From: CAZKUN01 sp964555935
GTDB lineage: Bacteria > Armatimonadota > Zipacnadia > Zipacnadales > VGFC01
DNA length: 64,000 nt
Reading direction: 5' to 3'
Assembly (NCBI GenBank): GCA_964555935.1
Contig: CAZKUN010000017.1
Location: 1 to 64,000, forward strand
In this document: positions 1 to 8,867 of the stretch, piece after piece
Position numbering within the stretch: the first letter of the stretch is position 1
Layout: each line of letters begins with the position of its first letter
Program-made: the position numbers and the translations under genes
The notes under the pieces: model-generated
Told to the model about the DNA's origin: nothing
Database searches by the model: none
The model's input: only the letters and a program-made list of their open reading frames with translations

Positions 1-1
1 C

Positions 2-730
2 GACCTGACGGCCGATGAGATCGCGCCGGAAGCGGTCCAAGTCGCCGCCTTCAATCTCGAGCCGGGCGGTCGTAGCGAGCCCATCGAGGTCGAGGGCGCG
101 TTCTTTGTGATCTGGGCCAAGGACAAGGAACCCGGCTCAGTCATCGCCGAGGCCGGAGCCGCCCAGCAGATAAAGAACAAGTTCCGCGCCGACAAGAACG
201 TCTCGCGCGACGGTGTCCTCCGCTCGCTCCGAGCCGCGGCCGACGTGAAGATCAAGATGCCCGGCTACGCGCACATCGCCGCCGAACTCAAGAAGGCCAG
301 GGAGATCAGAGTTGTCGTCGACGGCGACCTCGCGAATCTGGGCGCGGCGCCCATCCAACGCAACCGGATGCTGGTGCCTGCTGAGGCCTTCGCCGCCGCG
401 CTCGGCGCGTCGTTCGAGTACTTTGGCGTGAACGACACGATGCGGATCATCAAGGATGATGTGACGGTCATCTTTGGGCTGAACGTCTCGGTCGCCAACG
501 TCAACGACGAACCCATCCAACTGGACCAGTCGCCTCTCCGCGACGGTGGCGTTGTCTACGTTCCGGCTCGCTGGTTGGCTGACACGCTCGGCGGATCCGT
601 CCACTGGGTCCCTGACACGCTCACGCTGAACGTCAAGTCCGTGAAGGTCGACGCGCCCATTTCGCCTGGCGGCGGCGATGGGGGCCCCATCCCTGTCCCG
701 CAGCCCATCACCGACGGCGACGCGCCGTGA
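2..730 (+). CDS. PpiC-type foldase tail fused to a copper-amine-oxidase-like stalk domain (5' truncated)
   Basis: The reading frame is open from base 2, so the N-terminus lies outside the window; 242 residues are visible. The first ~45 residues (FNLEPGGRSEPIEVEGAFFV, then a W-A-K-D strand) match the end of a parvulin/PpiC peptidyl-prolyl isomerase domain as in SurA/PrsA foldases. A helical linker follows. Residues ~100-205 are a copper amine oxidase N-terminal-like (stalk) domain, recognised by the paired RMLVPAEAFAAALGA and VVYVPARWLADTLGG strands. The tail is Gly/Pro-rich. Foldase activity in the envelope is inferred from the family. The catalytic core of the PPIase is not visible, so activity cannot be judged. 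A terminator-like hairpin follows. Confidence 0.72.
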   Translation, partial: DLTADEIAPEAVQVAAFNLEPGGRSEPIEVEGAFFVIWAKDKEPGSVIAEAGAAQQIKNKFRADKNVSRDGVLRSLRAAADVKIKMPGYAHIAAELKKAREIRVVVDGDLANLGAAPIQRNRMLVPAEAFAAALGASFEYFGVNDTMRIIKDDVTVIFGLNVSVANVNDEPIQLDQSPLRDGGVVYVPARWLADTLGGSVHWVPDTLTLNVKSVKVDAPISPGGGDGGPIPVPQPITDGDAP

Positions 731-771
731 CCTGTCGCGCATGCCGTCCGTCTGACTCTCCGAGCTATCTG

Positions 772-798
772 ACGCTCCCGGTCTCCGGCCGGGAGCGT
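772..798 (+). terminator. intrinsic terminator-like hairpin
   Basis: Perfect 10-bp inverted repeat ACGCTCCCGG / CCGGGAGCGT with a 7-nt loop, starting 41 nt after the foldase stop and followed by GTCTTT. The T tract is short, so termination may be partial. Confidence 0.55.
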
Positions 799-935
799 GT
801 CTTTGCCGGTGTAGTGGGATTTGACCGACACTCCTGGAACTTTCCTCTCGGCGAGCGTTAGAAGAACCGTGACGCAAGTCCTCCCGTGGGTCAGGCGTCC
901 CACCTGACGCCGTCCAGGTATTATCGCCCGCAAAG

Positions 936-2375
936 GTGCATCCGTTGGATCAGTGGCCGACGCCCGACGAATCGATCGACCCTCTCCTCATATTCCGCAA
1001 GCGGCCCGATCAGTCCGCGGCGGTGACGGTCACCACTGGCCAGAAGATCGCCGTCGCGTTGTGCCTCCTCGTGCTCGTCGCAGCCCTCGCCCTCGACTGG
1101 GTCACCACGCTCGTCGTCATCAACGGCGCGGCGATTGTCTTCTATCTGGTCCACATCAGCTACAAGTTCTATCTCGTCTGGTTGTCGCTGGGGCGTGGGG
1201 TAGAGGTGTCTCCCTCCGCAGCGGCGCTGACAGCCATCCCCGACTCTGAGCTGCCCAAGTACACGATTCAAGTGCCCCTCTACCGCGAGACCGAGGTTCT
1301 GGCACGGTTGGTCAAAGGGCTTTCGGCGATGGATTACCCGGCCGACAAGCTTGACATCCAACTCCTGCTGGAGGTGGACGATGACGAGACGATCGAGGCT
1401 GCGCGGGCGATGGATCTGCCGCCACAGTTTCGGTGCGTCGTCGTGCCCGATGGGCAACCGAAAGCCAAGCCGCGCGCGTGCAACTATGGTCTTCAGATCA
1501 GCGACGCGGATCTACTCGTCATCTACGACGCTGAGGATCGGCCCGAACCGGATCAGCTCCGCAAGGCCGCCGTGGCGTTTCGCGGGCTGCCGGATGACCT
1601 GGTATGCCTGCAGGCCCGGCTGAACTACTACAACCAGCGCCAGAACATCCTCACTCGGTGGTTCACCCAGGAGTACTCGGTGTGGTTTGATCTCTTCCTG
1701 CCGGGGCTGACGGTCTCGGGCGCGCCGATCCCGCTCGGCGGCACGTCGAACCACTTCCGCGTTCCCGTGCTCAAAGCACTCATGGGCTGGGATCCGTTCA
1801 ACGTGACCGAGGACTGCGATCTCGGCGTTCGGCTCCACGCGCACGGCTACCGCAGCGCCATGCTCGACAGCACCACGTGGGAAGAAGCCAACTCGGCGGG
1901 GATGAACTGGATCCGGCAGCGGTCGCGCTGGGTCAAGGGTTACATCCAGACCTACCTGGTGCACATGCGCAGCCCGCTTGGCTTGCTCAAATCGCTGGGC
2001 GCGAGGGGCTTCTTCGGCTTCCAGATGACGGTGGGGGGCTCGATCCTGTGCTTCCTGCTCAACCCGATTTACTGGCTGATGACGGCGCTCTGGTTCCTGA
2101 CCCACGCCTCGATCATCTCAAGCATGTTCCCGCCGCTGATCTTCGGCCTGGGCCTGGTCTGCCTGTTCCTGGGCAACTTCTCGTTCATCTACCTATCCGT
2201 CGCGGGCTGCATGCAGCGGGGCTACCACGACCTCGTCAAGTATTGCATCCTGACGCCGATTTACTGGCTGATGATGAGCATAGGCGCGTACAAGGGCGCT
2301 TTCCAGCTCATCACCCGGCCGCACTACTGGGAGAAGACGCAACACGGGCTCTTCGAGGAACCTGAAGACGTCTGA
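936..2375 (+). CDS. membrane-bound processive glycosyltransferase, family 2 (BcsA/N-acetylglucosaminyltransferase-like)
   Basis: 479 aa starting at GTG. Two N-terminal membrane helices (~36-75) precede a GT-A domain and a C-terminal cluster of membrane helices (~360-460). Family motifs are all visible: the DDD acid cluster at 148-150, DAED at 198-201, TED at 291-293 (catalytic base) and QxxRW at 328-332. This set defines processive beta-glycosyltransferases such as cellulose and poly-GlcNAc synthases. The product polysaccharide cannot be told from sequence. No clear Shine-Dalgarno precedes the GTG; a TATTAT hexamer lies 12 nt upstream, so the transcript may have almost no leader. The downstream GT-C-like membrane protein starts 26 nt later and is probably co-transcribed. 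Confidence 0.88.
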   Translation: MHPLDQWPTPDESIDPLLIFRKRPDQSAAVTVTTGQKIAVALCLLVLVAALALDWVTTLVVINGAAIVFYLVHISYKFYLVWLSLGRGVEVSPSAAALTAIPDSELPKYTIQVPLYRETEVLARLVKGLSAMDYPADKLDIQLLLEVDDDETIEAARAMDLPPQFRCVVVPDGQPKAKPRACNYGLQISDADLLVIYDAEDRPEPDQLRKAAVAFRGLPDDLVCLQARLNYYNQRQNILTRWFTQEYSVWFDLFLPGLTVSGAPIPLGGTSNHFRVPVLKALMGWDPFNVTEDCDLGVRLHAHGYRSAMLDSTTWEEANSAGMNWIRQRSRWVKGYIQTYLVHMRSPLGLLKSLGARGFFGFQMTVGGSILCFLLNPIYWLMTALWFLTHASIISSMFPPLIFGLGLVCLFLGNFSFIYLSVAGCMQRGYHDLVKYCILTPIYWLMMSIGAYKGAFQLITRPHYWEKTQHGLFEEPEDV

Positions 2376-2401
2376 CCGATCTCTGCCGCGAGGCGCGCAC
2401 C

Positions 2402-3964
2402 TTGCCAACCGACACCCCCCACAACCCAAGCGGCTCCTGCGGCCACCCTCCCTCCAAAGTCGAGGGGTGGGTCGTCTTCGTGCTCGGCGCGCTAGTCGTT
2501 GGGCTGGCGGGCGTCGCGGCGACATCGGCCAATGCAGTGAGCTGGGGCGCGTTGGCGGCCCTTTCACACGCTCAGGACGTCCTGCACCAAGGCGAGCACA
2601 TCAACCTCGGCTACATCGGCTTCGTCGAGCCACCCCTGCCAACGCTGCTCTACATCCCCATCGCGGCGATTCTCCCAACGCTGGTGAAGACGGGCGCGGC
2701 GGTCTGCATCTTCGGCGCGATCGTGGCGGGGCTGACTTTGCGCGCGCTGAACGCGGCGGGCGCCGACCTCGGTTTGGGTCGGCCGGTTCGGTGGGGGCTT
2801 TGCGCGCTGTTTCTGCTCAATCCGGTCTACCTGGGGCTTGCGGCGACGGGCGCGCCCGACGCGCTATATGTCTATCTCATGCTGGCCGCCGGCTGGCGGT
2901 TGCTGAGATGGCAGCGGGGACACGTGCTGCGCGACCTCATGGGCTGCAGCATCTTCCTCGCGCTGGCACTCGTCACGCGCTATGACGCGCTAATCCCGCT
3001 CTGCGTGGCAACGCTCGTTGTGGCGGTTGAGACGCTTCGCCAAGGCGGGAAGTGGGCGGCGCTCGAGGGCACCGTGCTGACATTCCTGCTGCCGGGCGTC
3101 TACATTGGCGGCCTTTGGGTGCTGGCGAACTGGATCATCATGGGCGACGCGCTGCACTTCTGGCGGATTGCCTGGGAGATCGGTGAGAACTCGGCCTGGA
3201 CGGTCACGCCCTGGAGTAGCGTCGTAGCATCCCTGGTCGTGTTCGCGCCGCTGGCGGCATCTGCCTGGTGGGCGGTCTGGGGCGCGGCGTGTGGGAGACC
3301 GAGGCTGGCGCTCTGGCCCGCTGTGGTGATGCTATCGCCGTGCCTGGCGGTTCTGGTCGTGCCGAGCGTCTTCGACGTGTGGTTGGATCGCGCGGCGACC
3401 ACGAGTCTGCCGTTGGCGCCGATTCCTGATCTCTTCGCGCCGATGCTGGCCGCCGGCGCGCTATTGTCGGCCTGCGCGTTGGCTGACCTGCTTCCGCTCT
3501 TCGGGCGCAAGCACATCTCGAAGGAGATCTGCCTGGCTGGGGCTGCGGCGCTGCTCGCGGTGAACTGCCTCGCGGTGATGGGGCCAGAGGAGCGCGTCTA
3601 CATCGATCCGCGTCCCGCCATCCACGGACACGCGTTCGGGGCGGATGATGCCTCCGGCACCAAACGCGTCGCCGAGCGCGTGAGCCAGGGGCCGGCGGAC
3701 GAACTGTTGGTCATTGCGGGGTGGCCGGGCTACGCTGTGACGCTCTATTCGGGGCGCGCGGAGAACAAGGTGCTGCTCGTCGATATGTACCCGCCCGATG
3801 ATCCGCTTGAGGAAGGCGCCGTGGGTTCGCTGCTCGTCCGCGGCGAAACGCTCCTCAGCGTCCCCGCCATCCACGAGCGTTGGGAAGCGGCTCTCGGCAC
3901 CGAATTGGCCGACGACCCGGCCTGGGCCAATGACGGCTGGGCCTGTTACTTGCCGGAACGCTAG
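2402..3964 (+). CDS. polytopic membrane protein, GT-C (mannosyltransferase)-like
   Basis: 520 aa from a TTG start. The first ~390 residues contain roughly ten hydrophobic segments, and a soluble ~130-residue tail follows (from about MGPEERVYIDPRP). The arrangement, with an early acidic/aromatic loop (EHINLGYIGFVEPPLP), resembles lipid-linked-sugar-dependent GT-C glycosyltransferases. I see no strict signature, so the assignment is only to fold type. It sits directly behind the GT2 gene, which fits a shared role in surface glycan assembly. Its stop codon overlaps the stop of the convergent DUF6807 gene by 4 bp. Confidence 0.6.
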   Translation: MPTDTPHNPSGSCGHPPSKVEGWVVFVLGALVVGLAGVAATSANAVSWGALAALSHAQDVLHQGEHINLGYIGFVEPPLPTLLYIPIAAILPTLVKTGAAVCIFGAIVAGLTLRALNAAGADLGLGRPVRWGLCALFLLNPVYLGLAATGAPDALYVYLMLAAGWRLLRWQRGHVLRDLMGCSIFLALALVTRYDALIPLCVATLVVAVETLRQGGKWAALEGTVLTFLLPGVYIGGLWVLANWIIMGDALHFWRIAWEIGENSAWTVTPWSSVVASLVVFAPLAASAWWAVWGAACGRPRLALWPAVVMLSPCLAVLVVPSVFDVWLDRAATTSLPLAPIPDLFAPMLAAGALLSACALADLLPLFGRKHISKEICLAGAAALLAVNCLAVMGPEERVYIDPRPAIHGHAFGADDASGTKRVAERVSQGPADELLVIAGWPGYAVTLYSGRAENKVLLVDMYPPDDPLEEGAVGSLLVRGETLLSVPAIHERWEAALGTELADDPAWANDGWACYLPER

Positions 3965-4883
3965 TTGCGGGGCTTGCTCGCCGTCACCTCGACGGGCTCT
4001 GCGAAGTTCGCGTAGGCCTCAGCCGACTTGCCCTCGGTCACATCGCCCCGGTGGACCCAGACGCGGTAGTTCATCTCGACGGGCTCGCCCGGTTGAAGCG
4101 TGTATTCCTCGAGCCCTGGCCAATCCACGCCTAAGAACCCATACTCGCGCAGGCACCAGCCGTTGGGGAAGCCGATGTTGTCGCTGTCGATGAAGATCGA
4201 CGCGCCTGACATCGCCTCGCCGCCGCTCATCTTGGCGGAGATATCGGCCCACGGGATGCGCTCCTCGTTGGTGGATTGCACCACGGTCCCATCGGGTTTG
4301 GTGACGGTCTTGCTCTCGACGACCGGCACCCGCAGGCAGAAGCCGCCATAGCCCTTGCCCGTGGCGCCAAGCAGCGTGACCGGCTCCTCGGTCGCCTCAA
4401 GGGTGATGTTCACGTCGATGGCGCGACCGGTCTCTCCCGCGAGCCAGACGGTGTAGCGCACCTTCTCGTCCATCACCCGCTTCTCGCCCGCATACCAGCC
4501 GTTCTGCACGCCGAAGGAAGCGAACACGGGTCCTGTCTCACGCCCCAGCCACTCCTCGAACCGCGTCCACATGCCGGAGACGGCCCACGGGTCGTAGTGC
4601 TCGCCGCCGACGGTGACGTGCGGCCAGGTCAGGAAGACGCCGCGGTGGTGGTAGTGGTCCTTGGGGAAGTCGCCGGTGATCGCTTCGCCATCCAGCCCAA
4701 ACAGCGGGTGGATGTACGAGGATCTTCGGCGATCCTCTGGGACGCCCTCGGGTAGGAGATCGCCGAAGTTGTAGGTGAGAACCGGTTCATCGCCCTCCGT
4801 CAGTCGGAGATAAGTGTCGTCGGCTTCCTCGAAGCTGAAAGCGGGCTCGAACGCCGGGTGAGGGGTGAGGATGTATCCGGACT
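3961..4883 (-). CDS. DUF6807 (PmoA-named, PF14100) family protein, C-terminal part, broken by assembly gap
   Basis: The frame is open from the N run down to a stop at 3961, ~307 residues. It reads EPVLTYNFG, then SSYIHPLFGLDGEAIT, DFPKDHYHHRGVF and WTRFEEW: the hallmark His-rich core of DUF6807, whose Pfam name (PmoA) is misleading and whose members sit in carbohydrate-utilisation clusters. An internal ATG at 4572 should not be taken as the start, because the diagnostic motifs lie upstream of it. The 5' part of the same gene is 4894-5117, in another frame because the 10 Ns are a placeholder. The biochemical function is unknown. It lies just downstream of the FIST gene in the same direction. 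Confidence 0.75.
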
Positions 4884-4893
4884 NNNNNNNNNN
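4884..4893. other. assembly gap (10 N)
   Basis: Ten consecutive N inside the DUF6807 gene. The two flanking coding pieces are one frame apart. A continuous reading frame needs a true gap of 3n+2 bases, so the N count is a placeholder and not a measured length. Confidence 0.99.
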
Positions 4894-5117
4894 GACTTGC
4901 GGGCGCCGTCGGTCTGGGGGAGGATGAACCGAAGCCTCTCGCCGTCCTCGGACTGCTGCGCCGGAATCGTTCTGCGCGGGTCCTCCAGGTCGATCACGGC
5001 GACGCCAGGCGCGCGGGCGATTTTCTTCTTGAGCTTCGGCGTGGGGATGTCGGTCTCGGTGGGCAGCGGCCCGCCGCCGAGCGCGATGATCAGTATCGTC
5101 GCCATCTTTGCGGACAT
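4894..5117 (-). CDS. DUF6807 family protein, N-terminal part (3' end lost in assembly gap)
   Basis: Starts at ATG 5115-5117 with AGGAG 8 nt upstream; that ribosome site overlaps the FIST stop codon, indicating translational coupling. The 74 visible residues begin with a short hydrophobic stretch, then reach TIPAQQSEDGERLRFILPQ. This matches the usual DUF6807 N-terminal lead-in (a beta domain with IPAQ and a hydrophobic strand ahead of the His-rich core). The remainder continues at 3961-4883 after the gap. Confidence 0.65.
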
Positions 5118-5127
5118 GTTCTGGCTC

Positions 5128-6156
5128 CTACTGGCCCAAGGCCGTCAGCATCACGTGCCAGCCCTCGCCATAGCTGATCGTGTCGTCGTCCTCGGTGGGG
5201 CCGATCTCGCCCGCGCAGTAGCACCCAAACAGCGGCACCGTGTCGCCGATGGATTCGCGGATCGCGGCTAGCTCGTCGCTGAGGTCGTCCAGCTTGCCCA
5301 TGCGCCCGCCGCAGTCAAACGCCAACACGGCGAGAGGTGGCTTCCCGAGCCCGTCGAGCACTGCCGCGCTACCCTCGCGAGCCGTGGAGATCACCGCGTC
5401 GTTGTCTTTGGCCTGGCGGCCGGCCAGGGCGACGTCGAAATCGCCGGTGAGCATGATCGCGATGGCCGCGTCTGTGTGGGGCTTGCCTTTGTAGTAGACC
5501 CAGTTCTGGCCCGCGTTCTTGTTGACGCTGCCGCCCGTCACGGGAGCGTCCGCCCCCAGGACCAGTTGCACCCCATCCAGGAGAAGCTGGTTCTTGGGCG
5601 AATGCGCGTCAGACAGCACGATCACAAGCGCTGCCGTCTCCGGATCAGGCAGGCGGTCCGCGAGGCTCGCGCCCGCTCCGTTGAGCGCGCCGGTCAGCTC
5701 TGGCTCGTCCTCTTCCATCGAGAGCCCCTTGGCCCCCATCTTCTTCTGCAGGGCGACCGTGACGCCAACTCCATCGCCACCGATGCCGAGGAGGGCGACA
5801 GCGTCAAGGTCCGCCACTCCGGCCTGGGTGAACATGCCATAGCTCGAGCCGCCGCAGATCCGCTGGCGGTCGAAGACACTTGCAACGCCGGCCAGCACCT
5901 TGACCTTGTCCGCCTTGCGCTCGAAGCATTCGGAGACGAAAACGACGTGCGGCTCAGTGCCGCCCATGGCATCCCGGAGAGCCTCCGCCGCTTCCTGGCC
6001 TGCGAGGAACGGGTCCGCGTTCTCGGCGGCGCCCGTCCGGACGATGATGTCGCCGCCCGGCGTGGCCGTCGATAGCTCTGAGACAGACCTGTCCGCCACA
6101 GCCGCCGTCAGCAGGAGCAGGACCGCGGCGGATATGATCGTGAATCGCTGAAGCAT
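5128..6156 (-). CDS. exported FIST-domain protein
   Basis: 342 aa from the ATG at 6156, which has an AGAGGG ribosome site; a longer frame upstream lacks one. Residues 1-~22 form a signal peptide (MLQRFTIISAAVLLLLTAAV). The rest reads as FIST_N (VVFVSECFERKADKVKVLAG, then ICGGSSYGMFT) followed by FIST_C (the closing FGCYCAGEIGP motif). FIST is a small-ligand sensory domain normally found in the cytoplasm or fused to signalling modules. Here it stands alone and appears exported. It overlaps the ribosome site of the downstream DUF6807 gene. Ligand and role are unknown. Confidence 0.78.
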   Translation of the reverse strand: MLQRFTIISAAVLLLLTAAVADRSVSELSTATPGGDIIVRTGAAENADPFLAGQEAAEALRDAMGGTEPHVVFVSECFERKADKVKVLAGVASVFDRQRICGGSSYGMFTQAGVADLDAVALLGIGGDGVGVTVALQKKMGAKGLSMEEDEPELTGALNGAGASLADRLPDPETAALVIVLSDAHSPKNQLLLDGVQLVLGADAPVTGGSVNKNAGQNWVYYKGKPHTDAAIAIMLTGDFDVALAGRQAKDNDAVISTAREGSAAVLDGLGKPPLAVLAFDCGGRMGKLDDLSDELAAIRESIGDTVPLFGCYCAGEIGPTEDDDTISYGEGWHVMLTALGQ

Positions 6157-6270
6157 GGGGCTACCCTCTTCTGGGAGCAGTTTGCGGTCACGTTCGCGAC
6201 GCGCCGGACGCCTCCCTTCACCCCATGTGCGACGTGAGGGCCGCGATGGGCTCATTGCGCGCGATTGGTG

Positions 6271-6294
6271 GTTTGTCGTCACGTGACGACAAAC
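6271..6294. promoter_or_regulatory. 24-bp perfect palindrome, candidate operator
   Basis: GTTTGTCGTCAC followed immediately by its exact reverse complement, with a CACGTG centre. It lies 115 bp upstream of the FIST start and downstream of the CBM9 gene stop, and directly abuts a GC-rich hairpin. A spacer-free palindrome of this length in a non-coding gap suggests a dimeric repressor site; a terminator role is also possible. Confidence 0.45.
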
Positions 6295-6312
6295 GCCCGC
6301 GACACGCGGGCG
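6294..6312 (-). terminator. GC-rich hairpin after CBM9-like gene
   Basis: 8-bp perfect stem CGCCCGCG / CGCGGGCG with a 3-nt loop, 12 bp downstream of the stop of the 6325-7233 gene on its strand. It runs straight into the 24-bp palindrome. There is no clear T tract, so termination strength is uncertain. Confidence 0.35.
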
Positions 6313-6324
6313 CGCGTGGCGATG

Positions 6325-7233
6325 TCAGTGTATCGAGGAGCACAGACCGAACTCGATGCGGCTTGTCCATGGCGGCGTCTCGGGCCAGACAGCACTTGCC
6401 CAATCCGCCCAGGCGTCGGCCGAGCGGTGTTCGGGCCACAGATTCATGATGTCACCGAGATCGCGAAGACCAGTCCCATCTGGGTCGTGGATGAGCAGCG
6501 AGAAGCAGATCTCACGGCCTGGCGTGGGGCGGATGTCGCCCATGAGCGCGAAGGGAATGGCGATCTCGTGGCGCGTGACGCCCGCTTGGTGCTTGACCGC
6601 GACCTGGGCGCCCTCGGCCGGCTGGGGAGCGGGTCCCGAGAGGAGGCTGCACGTTGCGCCCTTGCCCTGACCCGTGACTAGGAACTCGTAACGATGGTCA
6701 CTTGCGGCTGCGGCCAGGGCGAACTGCACGGCGTCGTCGTCGGTCAGCTCGGTCTCTTCCACCTCGACCGCGAGGCAGAACTCCCGCTTGTTCCAGTAGG
6801 TCCGCAGCGTGGCGCCCGAGAGGGCCATCGGGATCGCATCGTCCCACTCGTTAAGCTTGCCGTCGATCTTTGGCTGGAAGTACGGCGCGCTCGCGCAGGT
6901 GACCGTCTGGGCGATCGGCGGAGCGTCGTCGATGGTGATCGCGATCGGGTAGGCGTTGGCGGCGAGATCGGTGGCGCCCTTGATAGTGAAGGGCAGCATC
7001 TTCGTCTCGCCAGGTTGGAGCGCGATCTCGTGCTGGGAGGGCGTGACCTCCCAGCCGTCAGCGAACTGAACGGAGAGCGTGCTCGCATAGGGCGCGTCGG
7101 TCGTGTTCTTCACGACGACATGCGTGACGGGCCCCGTTGAGGGCGGAACGAGGAAGTTGCGCGCGCGGACCAGAAGCGGCGCGTCGTCAGCCGCAACGGG
7201 TGATGTGAGGAGGATAAAGAGCAGTCCCGTCAT
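6325..7233 (-). CDS. exported protein with CBM9-like carbohydrate-binding domain
   Basis: 302 aa from ATG 7231-7233, preceded by GGAG at 6-nt spacing. The frame stays open for another ~600 codons upstream, but that part is antisense to the symporter gene and is not coding. A short signal peptide (MTGLLFILLTSPVAA) is followed by an Ig-like beta domain (~20-110) of the NEW3/alpha-galactosidase-associated type. Next is a CBM9-like domain with the diagnostic KIDGKLNEWDDAIPM strand, a DDDAVQF segment and a terminal ICFSLLIHDPDG. CBM9 modules bind the reducing ends of sugars. No catalytic domain is present. Divergent from the symporter gene. Confidence 0.72.
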   Translation of the reverse strand: MTGLLFILLTSPVAADDAPLLVRARNFLVPPSTGPVTHVVVKNTTDAPYASTLSVQFADGWEVTPSQHEIALQPGETKMLPFTIKGATDLAANAYPIAITIDDAPPIAQTVTCASAPYFQPKIDGKLNEWDDAIPMALSGATLRTYWNKREFCLAVEVEETELTDDDAVQFALAAAASDHRYEFLVTGQGKGATCSLLSGPAPQPAEGAQVAVKHQAGVTRHEIAIPFALMGDIRPTPGREICFSLLIHDPDGTGLRDLGDIMNLWPEHRSADAWADWASAVWPETPPWTSRIEFGLCSSIH

Positions 7234-7350
7234 GATGGTCTCCGCGATAGGGAATGAGACTCCGTTTCGTCGTGGGAGGGCACTGCGCCTCCGGCCCGGA
7301 AACGGTCCTGGCCCGCGACACTGCCCAGAGACGCGCGAGGAGTTGGCCGA

Positions 7351-8865
7351 ATGGACATCGTCGAAGTTGGCCGGATGAGTACAGTCGACTACATCGTAGT
7401 TGCCGTCTACCTGGCCGGCGTGGCCGGGATTGGCATCTTCGCCAGAGGCAAGATCAAGGGTCTCTCCGACTACTTCGCCGGCGGGCACAAGGTCCCATGG
7501 TGGCTGGCGGCCGTCTCCCACCACATCTCCGGCTACAGCGCCTTCGCCTTTGTGGGCTATGCCGGCCTGGCCTACGAAGTGGGCTTCAACGTCTGGACCG
7601 TGTTCGCCGTCCCGTGCTTCCTGGCCATGATGTTCGGAGCGTTTGTGTTTGCCCCTCGGTGGGCGCGACTCAAGGTGGACACGGCCTGTGAATACCTTGA
7701 GCGGCGGCACAACCTGGCGGTTCACCAGGTGATCGCTTGGAGCGGGATCAGCATCAAGTTCATCGACGAGGGCCTGAAGCTCTACTCGCTGGCGCTTGTC
7801 GTCGCCGTCTGCGCAGGGGTGCCGCTTGAGACGACGATCATCGTGTGCGGAGTCGTCGCCATCCTGTACGTGCTCGTCGGCGGCCTGTGGGCGGAGATCC
7901 TCACCGACTTCAGCCAGTTCATCGTGCAGTTCATCACGACGGTGATCCTTGCTTTCGTCGTGCTTAAGGCCGTGGGCGGTTGGGGGAAGATGTGGGAGCT
8001 GTTCCCAGACAACGACGGGAGTCTGCTTTGGAGTAGCGAGTGGGATCTGCCGAAAGTGGCGGTCTGGCTGGTCGTGATCACTCTGAGTTACAACGGCGGG
8101 AACTGGGGCTTGGCCCAGCGGTTCTACTCGGTGGGCAAGGCGGGTGACGCGAAGAAAGCCGCGCTGCTGTCTGGCGTAATGTATCTCATCTACCCGCTGA
8201 TCCTGTACATCCCCGTCTGGGCGGCCCGCCCCCTGATCGGCGAGGTTGCAGAGCCTGACGAAAGCTACGTGCGCGTGGCGATGGAGTTCCTGCCGAGAGT
8301 GGCGCCAGGATTGCTGGGGCTGTTTGTGGCCTCGATGTTCGCCGCGACAATGTCCATGGTCGATTCGGATCTCAACGCCATGGCGGCCGTCTTCACCAAA
8401 GACATCTACAAACGCACGTTGGCTCGCAACGCAACCGAGAAGACGCTCATGAAGGTCGGTCTGTTGGTGACCGGCGTCTTCGGGGCGGTGACCATCGTGG
8501 CCGGCCTGCTGACGCCGCATCTCAAGGGTCCGTTCGACGCGATGGTCGAATGGTACGCGGCTGTTCTGGGGCCTGTCGCCGTGCCACTGCTCATGGGCAT
8601 GATCAACCGGCGCACGAGTTGGCGAGGCGCCCTGGGCGCGTGGTTGCTGGGTATCGTCGCGTTCGTGGGCCTGAAGTACGGAATGGATGCGTCGTGGACG
8701 ATCTATGTGGGTGGATCGCTGCTTGTCTCCTTCAGCGTTTACTTCCTCGAAGGGCTGATCTACAAGCCAACGCCGGAGGAGAAGGAGCGCCTCGACGCTC
8801 TGTTCGCGCAGCTCGAGAATGACCCGGTCGAGACCGAGACCATCGAAGAGGATGCGGAGGAGTGA
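7351..8865 (+). CDS. sodium:solute symporter (SSS family)
   Basis: 504 aa. AGGAG lies 8 nt upstream of the ATG at 7351; an alternative ATG lies eight codons on. About thirteen hydrophobic helices are visible with the SSS features: LSDYFAGGHKVPWW after helix 1, SGYSAF in helix 2, and SMVDSDLNAMAAVFTKDIY in helix 8, a typical sodium-site segment. The substrate is unknown, but neighbouring sugar-binding and enolase-superfamily genes suggest a sugar or sugar acid. The stop codon overlaps a GTG of the next gene, so the two are probably translated together. Confidence 0.9.
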   Translation: MDIVEVGRMSTVDYIVVAVYLAGVAGIGIFARGKIKGLSDYFAGGHKVPWWLAAVSHHISGYSAFAFVGYAGLAYEVGFNVWTVFAVPCFLAMMFGAFVFAPRWARLKVDTACEYLERRHNLAVHQVIAWSGISIKFIDEGLKLYSLALVVAVCAGVPLETTIIVCGVVAILYVLVGGLWAEILTDFSQFIVQFITTVILAFVVLKAVGGWGKMWELFPDNDGSLLWSSEWDLPKVAVWLVVITLSYNGGNWGLAQRFYSVGKAGDAKKAALLSGVMYLIYPLILYIPVWAARPLIGEVAEPDESYVRVAMEFLPRVAPGLLGLFVASMFAATMSMVDSDLNAMAAVFTKDIYKRTLARNATEKTLMKVGLLVTGVFGAVTIVAGLLTPHLKGPFDAMVEWYAAVLGPVAVPLLMGMINRRTSWRGALGAWLLGIVAFVGLKYGMDASWTIYVGGSLLVSFSVYFLEGLIYKPTPEEKERLDALFAQLENDPVETETIEEDAEE

Positions 8866-8867
8866 AC

